The notes: a model not told the origin generated them from the sequence alone. A stretch of DNA of 64,000 nt from Mucilaginibacter sp. 44-25 (GCA_001898335.1 MKTS01000013.1:62001-126000), one strand, 5' to 3'. Counted from the stretch's first letter, positions 44,007-53,634 are shown. Numbers and translations: made by a program.

Positions 44007-44064
44007 ATAAATTATCATCAAAAGTTGTAAAAATGATTATTTAACATACAATAAATTATCATTT
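44007..44064. promoter_or_regulatory. Repeat elements upstream of susC
   Basis: The 12-mer ATAAATTATCAT occurs exactly at 44007-44018 and 44051-44062, 44 bp apart (four helical turns). Between them, AAATGATTATTTA (44031-44043) forms an imperfect 13-bp-arm dyad with the second copy. A probable regulator-binding region, perhaps for the AraC protein encoded at 36285. Confidence 0.5.
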
Positions 44065-44107
44065 AAAACGTGTGCGGATTTGCAGTTTTTAAATATGCTT
44101 TTAACAT

Positions 44108-44145
44108 AAAAAAGCAGCCCCCAAATAATGATCGTGGGCTGCTTT
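44108..44145 (-). terminator. Terminator of the GH2 gene
   Basis: AAAGCAGCCC (44111-44120) pairs perfectly with GGGCTGCTTT (44136-44145). On the reverse strand it is followed by TTTTTTATG. It lies 21 nt past the GH2 stop and separates GH2 from susC. Confidence 0.88.
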
Positions 44146-44165
44146 AATTTATAAGTATTCATAAG

Positions 44166-46592
44166 TTACTTTTTCTGCAAAAATTCAATTTCTGCCGGTC
44201 GCAAGCTCAAGCCTGAGGCCGTAAGCTTAAGCTGCCCTGCCTTTATACCAGCTGCAATTATCAACTGGGCTTTACCGCTAAACAAACTACGTTGCCATTG
44301 TCCCTGAGGACATTTATCAGCTTCATGGCTACTGGGATCTCCATTACCTACGCCTATTATATCTGCAGGCCCGTGCAAGTCAAAGCGGATCAGGTTAGCA
44401 GCATCAGGCACCTCTCTTCCTTTTTTATCCATCACTGTTACATTTACCACAACGGCATCCTGCCCATTAGCCAGTAACACCTTTTTTGAAGGAGACAGCA
44501 CTATCCGGTCAGCCGCGGTAGTAGTTTCTACTTTAGCTTTTATTATACGGCCTTTTTTATGCGCTACTGCAGCAAGAGTCCCCGGCTGATAATTTACCGT
44601 CCAAACCAGGTGCCCGTTGCGGGGCATATCTTTTTTACCAAGGCTTTTTCCATTCAGGAACAGCTCAACATCATCAGCATTGGTATTTACCCATACATCA
44701 ATAGGTTTACCTTCTTTACCTGGCCAGTTCCAATGAGGGGCTATATGTAAAACGTCTTTATCGGTCCACCAGGATTGATAATAGTAATAAACCGTTTTAG
44801 GAAACCCGCACATATCCATAATACCAAAATGCGAGTTAATATTAGGCCAGCGGTATGGTGTTGGTTCTCCGCGGTAATCAAATCCAGTCCATGCGAAGCC
44901 CCCCATAAACCATGGCCTGTCCTGCGTTATCTTCCACCAGGTTTCCGCAGTGCTCGCCCAGCTCGGATAAGTAAGATCATAATCAGGCACATAGGCATGC
45001 ACTGTGTCTTTGGTAAAGATACCACGTGTAGTAACTGTGCTGGCTACTTCTGTTCCGATAACCGGTTGCTCCGGGTGAGCGGCATGATAGGCATCCGCAC
45101 CATTTAAGTTGTAGTTGAAACCCCTTACCGGTATCACCTCGTTCACCCCCCGGTAGTAATTACCCTGGTTGGCTGCATAAGTGCTTGTACGTGTAGGGTC
45201 AAGCTGTTGTTGAAGCAATATCTGGTTTTGAGCTATTCGTTTGCCAATGTCTGTATGGTGTGTAGCGTATTCTTCATTGCCGATAGACCACATGAAAATA
45301 CTGGCATGGTTGCGATCGCGCAGTATCAGATTACGGTATTGCTGCTCATATTCTTTACCACTGGTAAGCAAACGTGTTTCATCCATCACAAGCATACCCA
45401 GGCTGTCGCAGGCATCAAGCAACTCAGGAGTTGGCGGATTATGCGTGGTGCGGTAAGCGTTTACCCCCATCTCTTTTAGCAAGCGGATACGGTAATACTG
45501 CAATTCATCAGGCAGGGCCGCCCCCACGCCGGCATGATCCTGGTGGCAACTTACGCCCTGTACTTTTATATTGCGCCCATTGAGGAAAAAGCCTTTATTA
45601 CTATCAAATTTAAAGGTGCGCACACCAAAGCGGGCCTGTACACTGTCTATAATGCGGCCATTTTGTTTCACAATAGAAAATGCCTTGTATAAATAAGGGT
45701 CTGTAACGTCCCATAAGTGGGCATTATTAATAGTAAGGTTAGTGCTTATTTTATTTTCCTGGCGTATAGCCAAATCAAAAGGCACTTCTTTGCTTTTGGT
45801 AAGCACTTTTCCATTTCTATCGGTAACGTAACTATAAACGGTAGCAGAAGCGGCATTAATGCCCCTATTCTCTAAAGCAGTTTCAACCGTTACATCGGCA
45901 TTGCTACCATTAACAGCCGCGTGTACAAACAAACCGCCATCAGATTTAACATGTACATTGTTGTAGGTATTGAGCCATGCATGGCGGTAAATACCGGCCC
46001 CTTCATAAAACCAACCTTCAAATTGAGTGGCATCAGCCCTTACTACAATCACATTCTTTTTACCAAAGCGTATAAAGTCGGTGATGTCATAAGCGGCACT
46101 ATTGTAACCACTAAAATTACCACCTACATAATAGCCGTTGATCCATATTTTACTATCACGGTAAATGCCGTCAAACTGGATCTCAAAACGTTTACCGGAA
46201 TCAGCCCTGGCAATTTCAAAAGCTTTCCGATACCAGCCTATACTGTTCTCAGGAAAAAGCGCACCAACTGGCTTATACCCATGCGAATCAATATCATCAT
46301 TGTTCACATAGGCAAAAGGCAATGCCACCACCCAATCATGCGGCAGCTTTACATTATCCCAGTTCTTGTCATTATAATCTATGGCAATACAGGTACCGGC
46401 AGTTTCGCCCGATTTAGAAAAAATATTACCGAAACCATAATTAAAATCACGGGTAAAATCGGTAGCATGGCCCGGGTGAAATTTCCAGCCTTCATCAAAA
46501 TGCTGATGCGTACGTACAGGCGATAGCTGCGCTACCGCAAGCCTTGCACTGGTTATCAGAGCAAGGATACCAATAGTAAATAGTTTATTCAT
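44166..46592 (-). CDS. Glycoside hydrolase family 2 (beta-galactosidase-like)
   Basis: 808 residues with signal peptide (KLFTIGILALITSARLAVA). GH2 layout: N-terminal jelly-roll sugar-binding domain (HFDEGWKFHPG, IQFDGIYRDSKIWINGYYVGG), Ig-like domain, TIM barrel with FFLNGRNIKVQGVSCHQDHAGVG and NAYRTTHNPPTPELLDACDSLGM, acid/base Glu440 in FMWSIGNEE and nucleophile Glu515 in PVIGTEVAS, then a C-terminal DUF4982-like and a further Ig-like domain. Periplasmic exo-glycosidase; beta-galactosidase is the common activity but beta-glucuronidase or mannosidase cannot be excluded. It precedes the susC operon but has its own terminator. Confidence 0.92.
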   Translation of the reverse strand: MNKLFTIGILALITSARLAVAQLSPVRTHQHFDEGWKFHPGHATDFTRDFNYGFGNIFSKSGETAGTCIAIDYNDKNWDNVKLPHDWVVALPFAYVNNDDIDSHGYKPVGALFPENSIGWYRKAFEIARADSGKRFEIQFDGIYRDSKIWINGYYVGGNFSGYNSAAYDITDFIRFGKKNVIVVRADATQFEGWFYEGAGIYRHAWLNTYNNVHVKSDGGLFVHAAVNGSNADVTVETALENRGINAASATVYSYVTDRNGKVLTKSKEVPFDLAIRQENKISTNLTINNAHLWDVTDPYLYKAFSIVKQNGRIIDSVQARFGVRTFKFDSNKGFFLNGRNIKVQGVSCHQDHAGVGAALPDELQYYRIRLLKEMGVNAYRTTHNPPTPELLDACDSLGMLVMDETRLLTSGKEYEQQYRNLILRDRNHASIFMWSIGNEEYATHHTDIGKRIAQNQILLQQQLDPTRTSTYAANQGNYYRGVNEVIPVRGFNYNLNGADAYHAAHPEQPVIGTEVASTVTTRGIFTKDTVHAYVPDYDLTYPSWASTAETWWKITQDRPWFMGGFAWTGFDYRGEPTPYRWPNINSHFGIMDMCGFPKTVYYYYQSWWTDKDVLHIAPHWNWPGKEGKPIDVWVNTNADDVELFLNGKSLGKKDMPRNGHLVWTVNYQPGTLAAVAHKKGRIIKAKVETTTAADRIVLSPSKKVLLANGQDAVVVNVTVMDKKGREVPDAANLIRFDLHGPADIIGVGNGDPSSHEADKCPQGQWQRSLFSGKAQLIIAAGIKAGQLKLTASGLSLRPAEIEFLQKK

Positions 46593-46705
46593 GTATGTTA
46601 GGAGATATTATTTAAGCGCGTTATCTAAAAGCCACAGTTTGCCTTGAAACATAGTTTAAGAACTAATGGCCTGTTGGGCGGCGAAAGATAAATAATTAAC
46701 AAGCA

Positions 46706-46721
46706 TTTAACAGGTGTTAAA
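46706..46721. repeat. 16-bp dyad between GH2 and the MBL-fold gene
   Basis: TTTAACA-GG-TGTTAAA, 7-bp arms around a 2-bp centre, lies in the 251-bp divergent region, 114 bp upstream of GH2 and 123 bp upstream of the hydrolase gene. A candidate operator; no -7 box fitting TAnnTTTG was seen in this region. Confidence 0.4.
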
Positions 46722-46843
46722 ATGACATTAATTGAGGGAATTTTATTTTTCAATATTTTGCCGACTAAACACATGCTTATTACGGCTATGTAAATAAACT
46801 TAAATGAAATAAATTTTACTATTAAGCGTTATTTCTGGCATAC

Positions 46844-47935
46844 ATGAAGAGATACGGATTGTTGTTTGCGATAACTACTGCAATCATACTTGTTTTTTCT
46901 ATAGGTTGTAGATTCGTAAAATCGGTGGGGCAAAACCCGAAGGGCGCATCGTTAGCCGAGCTCGAGAAATTACCTAATTATAAAAATGGCGCTTTTGAGA
47001 ATGCCGCCGAAGAGGCCGATTCAACCAAAAAGCGAAAATGGTTATTTTTGCGCAGCCGCCCCAAAACGGTAAGGCCATCACAACCATTACCCTGGGTTAA
47101 AACCGATCTGAATACCTTACCTACCCCTACTCCTGCTGTGGTATGGTTCGGGCATTCGTCCATGCTTATTAAAACCGGTAAGGAAAATATATTGATAGAC
47201 CCTATCTTTAGTAACTACGCGGGGCCGATAGCAGGGTTGATACGTGCTTTCCCGGGTACCAACCATTACCATGCAGAGGATATGCCGCCTATTGACGTAT
47301 TACTGATATCACATGACCATTACGACCACCTTGACTATCAAACCTTTAAAAAGCTAAAAGATAAAATAAAATTAGCTATTGTACCGATGGGCGTTGGATC
47401 CGATCTGGTTTACTGGGGTTTTGACCGGAAAAAGATCATTGAACTTAACTGGGACCAGTCTGTAAAGCTGCCTACAGGTTTACAGATCACGGCTACACCA
47501 GCCCAACATAAAAGTAACCGCACTTACAGTCAGGAAAATAAAACCCTTTGGGCATCATTTGTCATAAATACCGGAAATTACCGTATGTATTACAGTGGCG
47601 ACAGTGGCTATGGGCCTCATTTTAAACAAATAGGCCAAAAATATGGCCCCTTTGATATTGCCTTTTTAGAATGCGGCCAATATAGCCCCAACTGGCCCTG
47701 GGCTCATTTATGGATAGGCCAGGCAGCGCAAGCTGCTGCTGATTTAAATGCCCGTTTATTACAACCCGTTCATTGGGCAAAGTTTGTAGCTGCAAATCAT
47801 CCCTGGAATGAGCCTGTTAATAAATTGCTGCCTGCTGCTGCCAAGTTAGGCATTCCGGTGAGTGTGCCTCGTATAGGTGAGCCATATTATTTAAGCGAAA
47901 CGCCCAAAACATATGTGTGGTGGGATTTTAAATAG
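46844..47935 (+). CDS. MBL-fold metallo-hydrolase, NAPE-PLD-like lipoprotein
   Basis: 363 residues with a lipoprotein signal (LLFAITTAIILVFSIGC). Beta-lactamase-fold: VWFGHSSMLIKTGKENILIDPIF, the metal-binding LISHDHYDHLD, then YYSGDSGYGPHF and LLQPVHWAKF. The pattern is that of the NAPE-hydrolysing phospholipase D/UlaG-like branch. Activity toward N-acyl-phospholipids is known for mammalian NAPE-PLD; bacterial substrates are unclear. Monocistronic, convergent with the broken PAS gene. Confidence 0.87.
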   Translation: MKRYGLLFAITTAIILVFSIGCRFVKSVGQNPKGASLAELEKLPNYKNGAFENAAEEADSTKKRKWLFLRSRPKTVRPSQPLPWVKTDLNTLPTPTPAVVWFGHSSMLIKTGKENILIDPIFSNYAGPIAGLIRAFPGTNHYHAEDMPPIDVLLISHDHYDHLDYQTFKKLKDKIKLAIVPMGVGSDLVYWGFDRKKIIELNWDQSVKLPTGLQITATPAQHKSNRTYSQENKTLWASFVINTGNYRMYYSGDSGYGPHFKQIGQKYGPFDIAFLECGQYSPNWPWAHLWIGQAAQAAADLNARLLQPVHWAKFVAANHPWNEPVNKLLPAAAKLGIPVSVPRIGEPYYLSETPKTYVWWDFK

Positions 47936-47953
47936 CGCTGATTCAGAGTCCAG

Positions 47954-48236
47954 TTAACTCTTTTGTTCGCGCTGTTTTTCATAGGTGTTTTGTGGTTTTT
48001 CTATCATACTTATAGAGTATGACTTAGTAGTAATATCTGCCACGATATTATCCAGTTCTGTAACAGATTCATTCATATATCGCACTGCCATATCAAAATC
48101 CTCATCTGTTGTTGGTTGTTGTATTATTTGAAGCAAGCCCAATAAGCGGGCAACCGGTGCACGTACAATATGCGACTGTATCCACGCTATCTCACGAAAA
48201 ACTTTATTCTGATCTTCAATTTTCTGTATGTAATTT
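47954..48236 (-). pseudogene. C-terminal part of the PAS sensor, separated by a frameshift
   Basis: Read in the frame other than that of the PAS gene, this stretch gives YIQKIEDQNKVFREIAWIQ, then SHIVRAPVARLLGLLQIIQ, and ends at a TAA (47954). It is the usual C-terminus of Bacteroidota PAS sensors that carry a HisKA-like helix with an SH-x-VRAPVAR box and no ATPase domain. Removing one base from the AAA at 48234-48236 (reverse strand) joins the two frames as ITFSKNYIQKIEDQ. The first ATG in this frame (48142) is unlikely to be a true start. A real frameshift, an assembly error or programmed shifting are all possible. Confidence 0.75.
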
Positions 48237-49601
48237 CTTGCTGAAAGTGATATCCCTGCCTGTTATACATATACCAGAAATACTGTCATCCGTATAAACG
48301 GGGTTTAGCGTATAATCTACCCACAAAGAACTTTTACCGGTTCTGTAATGGCGGTCATAAGCAATGGTTTCACCGGCTTTAACACGATCAAGCATACTTA
48401 AAAAATCCGCGTGCTGAACCGCTGGAATATAAGTAAGAATATTCCGGCCTATTGTAAATCCTCCCGACCGGGGATTTATCCGCAAATAGCCGGTAGCTTT
48501 TTGATTGAATTGTTTAATAGCATAATTACTATCAATAAGTACCAACCCATCAACACTACTTTCAAATATAGCTCTTAGGTCGGCCTCAGACCTGCGTAAT
48601 TGCTGATGGGCTTGTTGTAACTCTAATTCATTTTTCTTAAGCTCGGTAATATCATTAGCTAAAACTAAACGTAAAACCTTTCCATCAATTTCTATCAGGT
48701 TACTTTCAATGCTTACATTAATTAGTTCGCCATTTCGCTTATAGTGAAAAGTATGTTGATTATGATACAGCCCCGTTTGCCGGTTTAACTTAACAATCTC
48801 TTCTATCTTTGACTGTTCTGTTACCGGGCGTATATCTGTTATCTTTAAACGCATAAACTCATCACGGGTATACCCATAATGCCGTATCGCTGCCTCATTA
48901 ACGTCAATAAAATAGAGTGTTTCGGTATCAAACAACCACATTGGCAAAGGGCTTTTTTCAAAAAGCAAGCGATATCTACGCTTTAGTTGCATCTCATTTT
49001 TAAGCACTTTTTCAAGCCTGTCCATTATCCGGTGTATTAGCACAACGGTAATAATACTGATGAATAAAAAGTTGGCTGTTAGTATAATACGGCTTCCGAG
49101 GCTGATATGCAGCTGATTATTTACCATGCCAGCATGTACAGGAAATATAATTGCTATAGCAAATAGAATAAGTATGTTAAGCACAATGGAATACCATGCC
49201 GCATAATTGGGTAAAATAAGCGCGCTAATAACCGTAAGGCCAAATAAATAAAACACTCCTGGGCCTGTATACCCCATTGATATAATAAGATATATGGCAA
49301 GCGGATAAAACACAGCCAGAAATAAAAACTTACGTGCCAAAAGCCTTAAACCCGTGGTAACGGAAATAAGAGCGAAACCAATAAATGTTACGCCTTCTAA
49401 AATTCCCAGGGTTACATCATTACTAAAAAAAGAATATAATAAGCCCGGAAATGCAGCCAGAAAGCTCACCGGAAGGCCGTACATGATTAATGTAATAAAT
49501 AACTGCGCTTTCCAGTAGGCTAAAGTCGACTCTTGACCGGGATCAGGATGAACTTGTAAGTTACGGACAAACTGCTCATACTTAAAAAGCCATTTCTTCA
49601 T
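48216..49601 (-). CDS. Membrane PAS-domain sensor protein (truncated by frameshift)
   Basis: From the ATG at 49601: an N-terminal membrane module of about six helices (FITLIMYGLPVSFLAAFPGLLY to ILTANFLFISIITVVLIHRIM), then PAS 1 (YRLLFEKSPLPMWLFDTETLYFIDVNEAAIRHYGY) and PAS 2 (LRAIFESSVDGLVLIDSNYAIKQFNQKATGYL). It ends in GRDITFSKKLHTEN at a premature TGA, while the homologous continuation runs on in another frame to 47954. As read it lacks the histidine-containing helix. It is 176 nt downstream of the TPR histidine kinase on the same strand. Confidence 0.8.
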   Translation of the reverse strand: MKKWLFKYEQFVRNLQVHPDPGQESTLAYWKAQLFITLIMYGLPVSFLAAFPGLLYSFFSNDVTLGILEGVTFIGFALISVTTGLRLLARKFLFLAVFYPLAIYLIISMGYTGPGVFYLFGLTVISALILPNYAAWYSIVLNILILFAIAIIFPVHAGMVNNQLHISLGSRIILTANFLFISIITVVLIHRIMDRLEKVLKNEMQLKRRYRLLFEKSPLPMWLFDTETLYFIDVNEAAIRHYGYTRDEFMRLKITDIRPVTEQSKIEEIVKLNRQTGLYHNQHTFHYKRNGELINVSIESNLIEIDGKVLRLVLANDITELKKNELELQQAHQQLRRSEADLRAIFESSVDGLVLIDSNYAIKQFNQKATGYLRINPRSGGFTIGRNILTYIPAVQHADFLSMLDRVKAGETIAYDRHYRTGKSSLWVDYTLNPVYTDDSISGICITGRDITFSKKLHTEN

Positions 49602-49777
49602 GTTCGGGCGCGGGGATATGCTAATAAGTCGACATAATATAGGAAAAATATTTCCCAATAAGTCAAAACATTAAAAAAACAAGAAAAAAATCATTTTCTA
49701 AGAAAAGAGGATTTAAAAACCGCACAAAGAGCCAAAATAACATAGAACACACAGGATACAATATGACTGACAGGCTA

Positions 49778-51613
49778 TTATTTATTGTTTAATGGAAGTG
49801 TATAATAAAATATAGTTCCCTTTCCCTGTTCGCTTGATACATTAATGGTGCCTTTAAGTTTTTCCAGTAATTCGCGGGCAATAGTCATGGCCATACCTGC
49901 CCCACCTACACTGCCACTTGTTGCTGTTTTGCGAAAAAAGAATATTTGCGATAGCTGAGCGGGCGACATGCCCGGCCCGTTATCAATTACCGATACTGTT
50001 ACGTTATTGTGCTTTACTGTTGCCTTTATATATATAACACCACCTGCCGGAGAATACTTAACAGCATTATGCAGCAGGTTACGATTAACAAACTGGAGTA
50101 TCTCCTTATCCGTGTTCAAATACAGTGATGGGTCAATATCATATTCAATACTTAAACGAGAAGCTGACAGCATCGAAGTAAAAAAAGATCGGGTTTCTTT
50201 CCATGCCTTTAATAAGGGGATATCATCGCTGCTAAAATGGTATCCATCTGAATGTTCTTTTATCCAAACGAGTAAATTATCAAAAGTGAGCAGCACATGC
50301 CGCAGATCATTTTCCAAACCTGCAAACAGTTCAGCAGCCTCCTCTTTATCTAAGCTGTCATCACGAAGTAGTTCGATCATGCCCAAGGTTGCGCTTAACG
50401 GCGAACGGAAATCATGTGCAAGTACGGATATTAAACGGTTTTTAAACCGATCATTATCTGCCAGTTTAAGACCTGTAATTTTAGCTTTTCTGTATTGTAT
50501 AACGGTTACCGCCAGTAACACACACATAATTACCGCAAGCCCGACAAGCGAGGCGATCCACCTGGATTTGATGGCATTTTTAGCCTCGAGCAAACGTAAA
50601 CCGGATTGGGCGGCGGTGTAATTCAGGTAATCTCCTATAAAACGGTCATAACCGGCATTTTCCTTTTCCAGTTCTTTAACCAATAGTTTGTGATAATACA
50701 ACGAACTGTCGTTATTGTGCTTTACTTCATAGGCATTGATCAGATCGCCGAGTACTTCCTTCTCCCAAAAGGAATACTCGTTACGCCTGGCCACTTCATA
50801 TATCCGGCGGTAAACGTTTAACGCGCTATCCGTAAGGTTAAGCGCCTTGTAATAACGTGATCTTAGCCCAAGTGCTTCCAGGTAATGATAACCCCAACCC
50901 TTGCTTAACGCTGTTTGCTGCACGCTGTCTATAAAACGCCGGGCTTCCTTAAGTTTATTTTGGCTTAGCAAGCGATCTGCCTTTTGTTGTTGTATAGCCA
51001 ACAAAGCTCTTTCGTCTTTAAAACGCATGGCCACAGCAGTTGCTTTTTGGAGGTAATAATTAACAGAATCATCAGACAAACCGGGGTTAAGCGCCGCGTA
51101 GTTTATATAGGTCATGGAGGTAACCGAATCTGTAGCCACTCGCTGTGATAGCTTAAGCGATTTACGCGTAAATGCGGTACGTTTTATACTATCACCTAAA
51201 AAATCATAAACTATGGCCTGGTTCATTAATGACTCCATCATGTTAGCGGTATCAGGCATAGAAGCGAACAACTGGTAGGATTTGGCGTAATTACTCAAAG
51301 CCTGACTATACAATCCTTTTAAAAGCAAACCCGCGCCCAGGTTAGAGTATGCAAACGCCATCCCCTTTTTATAATGGAGGCGTGCTGCTATCTGTAAGCC
51401 TTTTATACCATATGATAGCGTACTATCGGCACTATTCAGATGTACCTGGAAACCCAGATTATTATAGGCATCTATATATTTAAGAGAATCTTTTGCCGAA
51501 GCCAGTTGAGAACGCAAGAATGTTATATCCTTTCTTTGAGCAAGCGCCCCATTACTATTCAGAAATAGTGATACGGATATTAATAACGTAATGATAAGGG
51601 GGCTTCTTTTCAT
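49778..51613 (-). CDS. TPR-containing membrane histidine kinase
   Basis: 611 residues: signal peptide (LIITLLISVSLFLNSNGALA), a periplasmic TPR array (about 35-330, for example AFAYSNLGAGLLLKGLYSQALSNYAKSYQLF), one membrane helix (WIASLVGLAVIMCVLLAVTVI, about 353-373), then HisKA with SVLAHDFRSPLSATLGMIELL (His400) and HATPase_c with NRNLLHNAVKYSP, DNGPGMSP and SVGGAGMAMTIARELL. The second glycine box is GGAGMAM, slightly off the GxGLGL consensus. It should sense an envelope signal through TPR contacts. No response regulator is adjacent in the same unit, though a two-component pair lies just upstream. Confidence 0.87.
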   Translation of the reverse strand: MKRSPLIITLLISVSLFLNSNGALAQRKDITFLRSQLASAKDSLKYIDAYNNLGFQVHLNSADSTLSYGIKGLQIAARLHYKKGMAFAYSNLGAGLLLKGLYSQALSNYAKSYQLFASMPDTANMMESLMNQAIVYDFLGDSIKRTAFTRKSLKLSQRVATDSVTSMTYINYAALNPGLSDDSVNYYLQKATAVAMRFKDERALLAIQQQKADRLLSQNKLKEARRFIDSVQQTALSKGWGYHYLEALGLRSRYYKALNLTDSALNVYRRIYEVARRNEYSFWEKEVLGDLINAYEVKHNNDSSLYYHKLLVKELEKENAGYDRFIGDYLNYTAAQSGLRLLEAKNAIKSRWIASLVGLAVIMCVLLAVTVIQYRKAKITGLKLADNDRFKNRLISVLAHDFRSPLSATLGMIELLRDDSLDKEEAAELFAGLENDLRHVLLTFDNLLVWIKEHSDGYHFSSDDIPLLKAWKETRSFFTSMLSASRLSIEYDIDPSLYLNTDKEILQFVNRNLLHNAVKYSPAGGVIYIKATVKHNNVTVSVIDNGPGMSPAQLSQIFFFRKTATSGSVGGAGMAMTIARELLEKLKGTINVSSEQGKGTIFYYTLPLNNK

Positions 51614-51676
51614 CTTACTAATATAACAGTATTCATTTTGGCGTAAAAGTTAATATAACGAATTACATTTACTGCT

Positions 51677-52927
51677 TCAAAAACTGATGATAAAATAATG
51701 AAGGCCATTATTAAACTCATAGATAAGCCGCCAACCGTACAGGTTACATATGTTTTTAACAAGAGTTAACCCAAGCCCTGTACCATCAGAATTTTTAGAC
51801 TTTTCAAACCTGTTAAATATGGCATCTCCATCCAATGGGTTTGCGGCGCCAGTATTACAAAACACCAATTCATCTTTGTTTAGTTTAATTTGAATATGGC
51901 CACCTTTAATATTATGCCTTATAGTATTACTGAACAGGTTATTGAGCAATATATCCAACAGATATGTGCTGGCTTTTAATTGCTTATTACTAATTTCGGT
52001 ATCAACAGTAAGCTCACGCTCCGAAAACATGTCCTGAAATTGCCTGTATTTTTCATTCACGAGGTAATTAAAATTCACTAATTCCGCTTCCGGGACCAGG
52101 TCATTCTCAATCTTTACCAGTAAAAGCAAAGTTTGGTTAAGGCGCGATAGTTTATTGGCTGCACTGTATATATCCTGTATCTGTTCATACTGCTCACTTA
52201 CCAGCCTTTCGTCCTGTATTAAGGTATCGAGTTTTGAAGTGATCACCGATAGTGGGGTAAGCATTTCATGTGAAGCATTCTCCGTAAAAAGTTTAAGGTT
52301 CTGGTATTCACCACTCACCCTTTGGGTCATGAGTTCAACAGCCTTGTCTAACTCGTTAAATTCGTCAACCTTGGTTTTTACCGGTGTGAATGTATTTTGT
52401 TCTGAAACGTTAAATGCCTTTAGATGATCAAGCACCACATAAAAAGGCTTCCACAGATCGCTTAACAAATAGCGGTTAACGATAAATAAAACAATGAACA
52501 AACCAAGCATTAGCACGATAGTTATGGTAGCGATGGTCTGCAAAAGATATTGAGTACTTTCTTTTGAGATGATGATCACGAACCGATAATGCGCGCCTTT
52601 AAAGGTTAAGGTACCCTCTACTCCCCTGCCTTCATGTTCGGTTTTAAGCTTTGGTGCTACGTACACGGTATCAAAAAAGCGTGTGGGTATGGGTTTGCCT
52701 TTAAGCCGCTCAAATGATGTGCGGTCATCGTCCATATCGGTTGGCGTAGGGAATTGACTATGAAGGTGTACATATTCCGTTACCTCGGCCACTTCTTCTG
52801 ACAGGTGGTCGTCAAGCAAAGCAGATGCTATACGGTTAATGGCAAAAAAGTAAACAATAGCACCAATAATAAGCACCAATAAGGTAACTATAATGGTAAC
52901 TCTGTTGTATCGGGTAGCTAACTTCAT
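51677..52927 (-). CDS. Two-component sensor histidine kinase
   Basis: 416 residues: membrane helix near 11-31, a periplasmic loop of about 100 residues, second helix (about 132-152, IATITIVLMLGLFIVLFIVN), a HAMP-like linker, HisKA with TENASHEMLTPLSVI (His220), and HATPase_c with NNLFSNTIRHN. The G1 box is altered to CNTGAANPL, while G2 SDGTGLGLTLVKNI is intact; this form is common in this subfamily. It overlaps the response regulator by 4 nt, so the two form a cognate pair. Confidence 0.9.
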   Translation of the reverse strand: MKLATRYNRVTIIVTLLVLIIGAIVYFFAINRIASALLDDHLSEEVAEVTEYVHLHSQFPTPTDMDDDRTSFERLKGKPIPTRFFDTVYVAPKLKTEHEGRGVEGTLTFKGAHYRFVIIISKESTQYLLQTIATITIVLMLGLFIVLFIVNRYLLSDLWKPFYVVLDHLKAFNVSEQNTFTPVKTKVDEFNELDKAVELMTQRVSGEYQNLKLFTENASHEMLTPLSVITSKLDTLIQDERLVSEQYEQIQDIYSAANKLSRLNQTLLLLVKIENDLVPEAELVNFNYLVNEKYRQFQDMFSERELTVDTEISNKQLKASTYLLDILLNNLFSNTIRHNIKGGHIQIKLNKDELVFCNTGAANPLDGDAIFNRFEKSKNSDGTGLGLTLVKNICNLYGWRLIYEFNNGLHYFIISF

Positions 52928-53601
52928 GCGTCAGTAAATTTGTAACCTATTCCATAGACCGAGTGCAGGTAATCGTTAGTAGTGAGTTCCAGGAGTTTTT
53001 TGCGCAGATTTTTAATATGCGAGTACAAGAAGTCAAAATTATCATGCACGTCTATTTCATCACCCCACAAATGTTCGGCAAGTGCCGTTTTCGATACTAC
53101 CTTCCCTTTATTGGCCATAAAGTATAAAAGCATATCAAACTCTTTACGGGTAAGTATTACATGGCTGCCATTTACGGTTACGGTACGTTCCATTAAGTTG
53201 AGCACAATTTCGTTAAACACCAGGTTGTTATTACCTTTGGCTAACTTACGCCGGTAAATGGCCACCATCCTTGCTTTTAGCTCAGCAAGGTGGAATGGTT
53301 TTACCAAATAATCATCAGCGCCTATATTTAACCCTTTTAAACGGTCGTCGAGCGAATTTCGGGCCGAAATAATGATCACCGCTTCATTACGGCGCTCTGT
53401 TCTGAGGTAGTTAAGCAGCTCAAACCCCTCACCATCCGGCAGGCCTATGTCCAGCAAAATAAAATCATACTGGTAACAAGCCAGCTTGGCAAGTGCGCCA
53501 CCAAGATCACTACTACTCTCGCAAATATTATTATCCTCATTCAGATAGCTGAGCATATTTTCCCTAAGGCCCTGCTCGTCTTCAACAACTAATATTTTCA
53601 C
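52924..53601 (-). CDS. OmpR/PhoB-type response regulator
   Basis: 225 residues. Receiver domain with acidic pocket KILVVEDEQG, phospho-acceptor Asp51 in DFILLDIGLPDG, Ser/Thr in VIIISARN and Lys in YLVKPF; then a winged-helix DNA-binding domain (VILTRKEFDMLLYFMANKGKVVSKTALAEHLWGD). First gene of the two-gene operon. In-phase TACAGTA repeats lie directly upstream of its start, between it and the cytochrome gene, and are a likely target. Confidence 0.93.
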   Translation of the reverse strand: MKILVVEDEQGLRENMLSYLNEDNNICESSSDLGGALAKLACYQYDFILLDIGLPDGEGFELLNYLRTERRNEAVIIISARNSLDDRLKGLNIGADDYLVKPFHLAELKARMVAIYRRKLAKGNNNLVFNEIVLNLMERTVTVNGSHVILTRKEFDMLLYFMANKGKVVSKTALAEHLWGDEIDVHDNFDFLYSHIKNLRKKLLELTTNDYLHSVYGIGYKFTDA

Positions 53602-53634
53602 GTTAACTTATGTGTATTTGCCAAGGCTTAAAAA

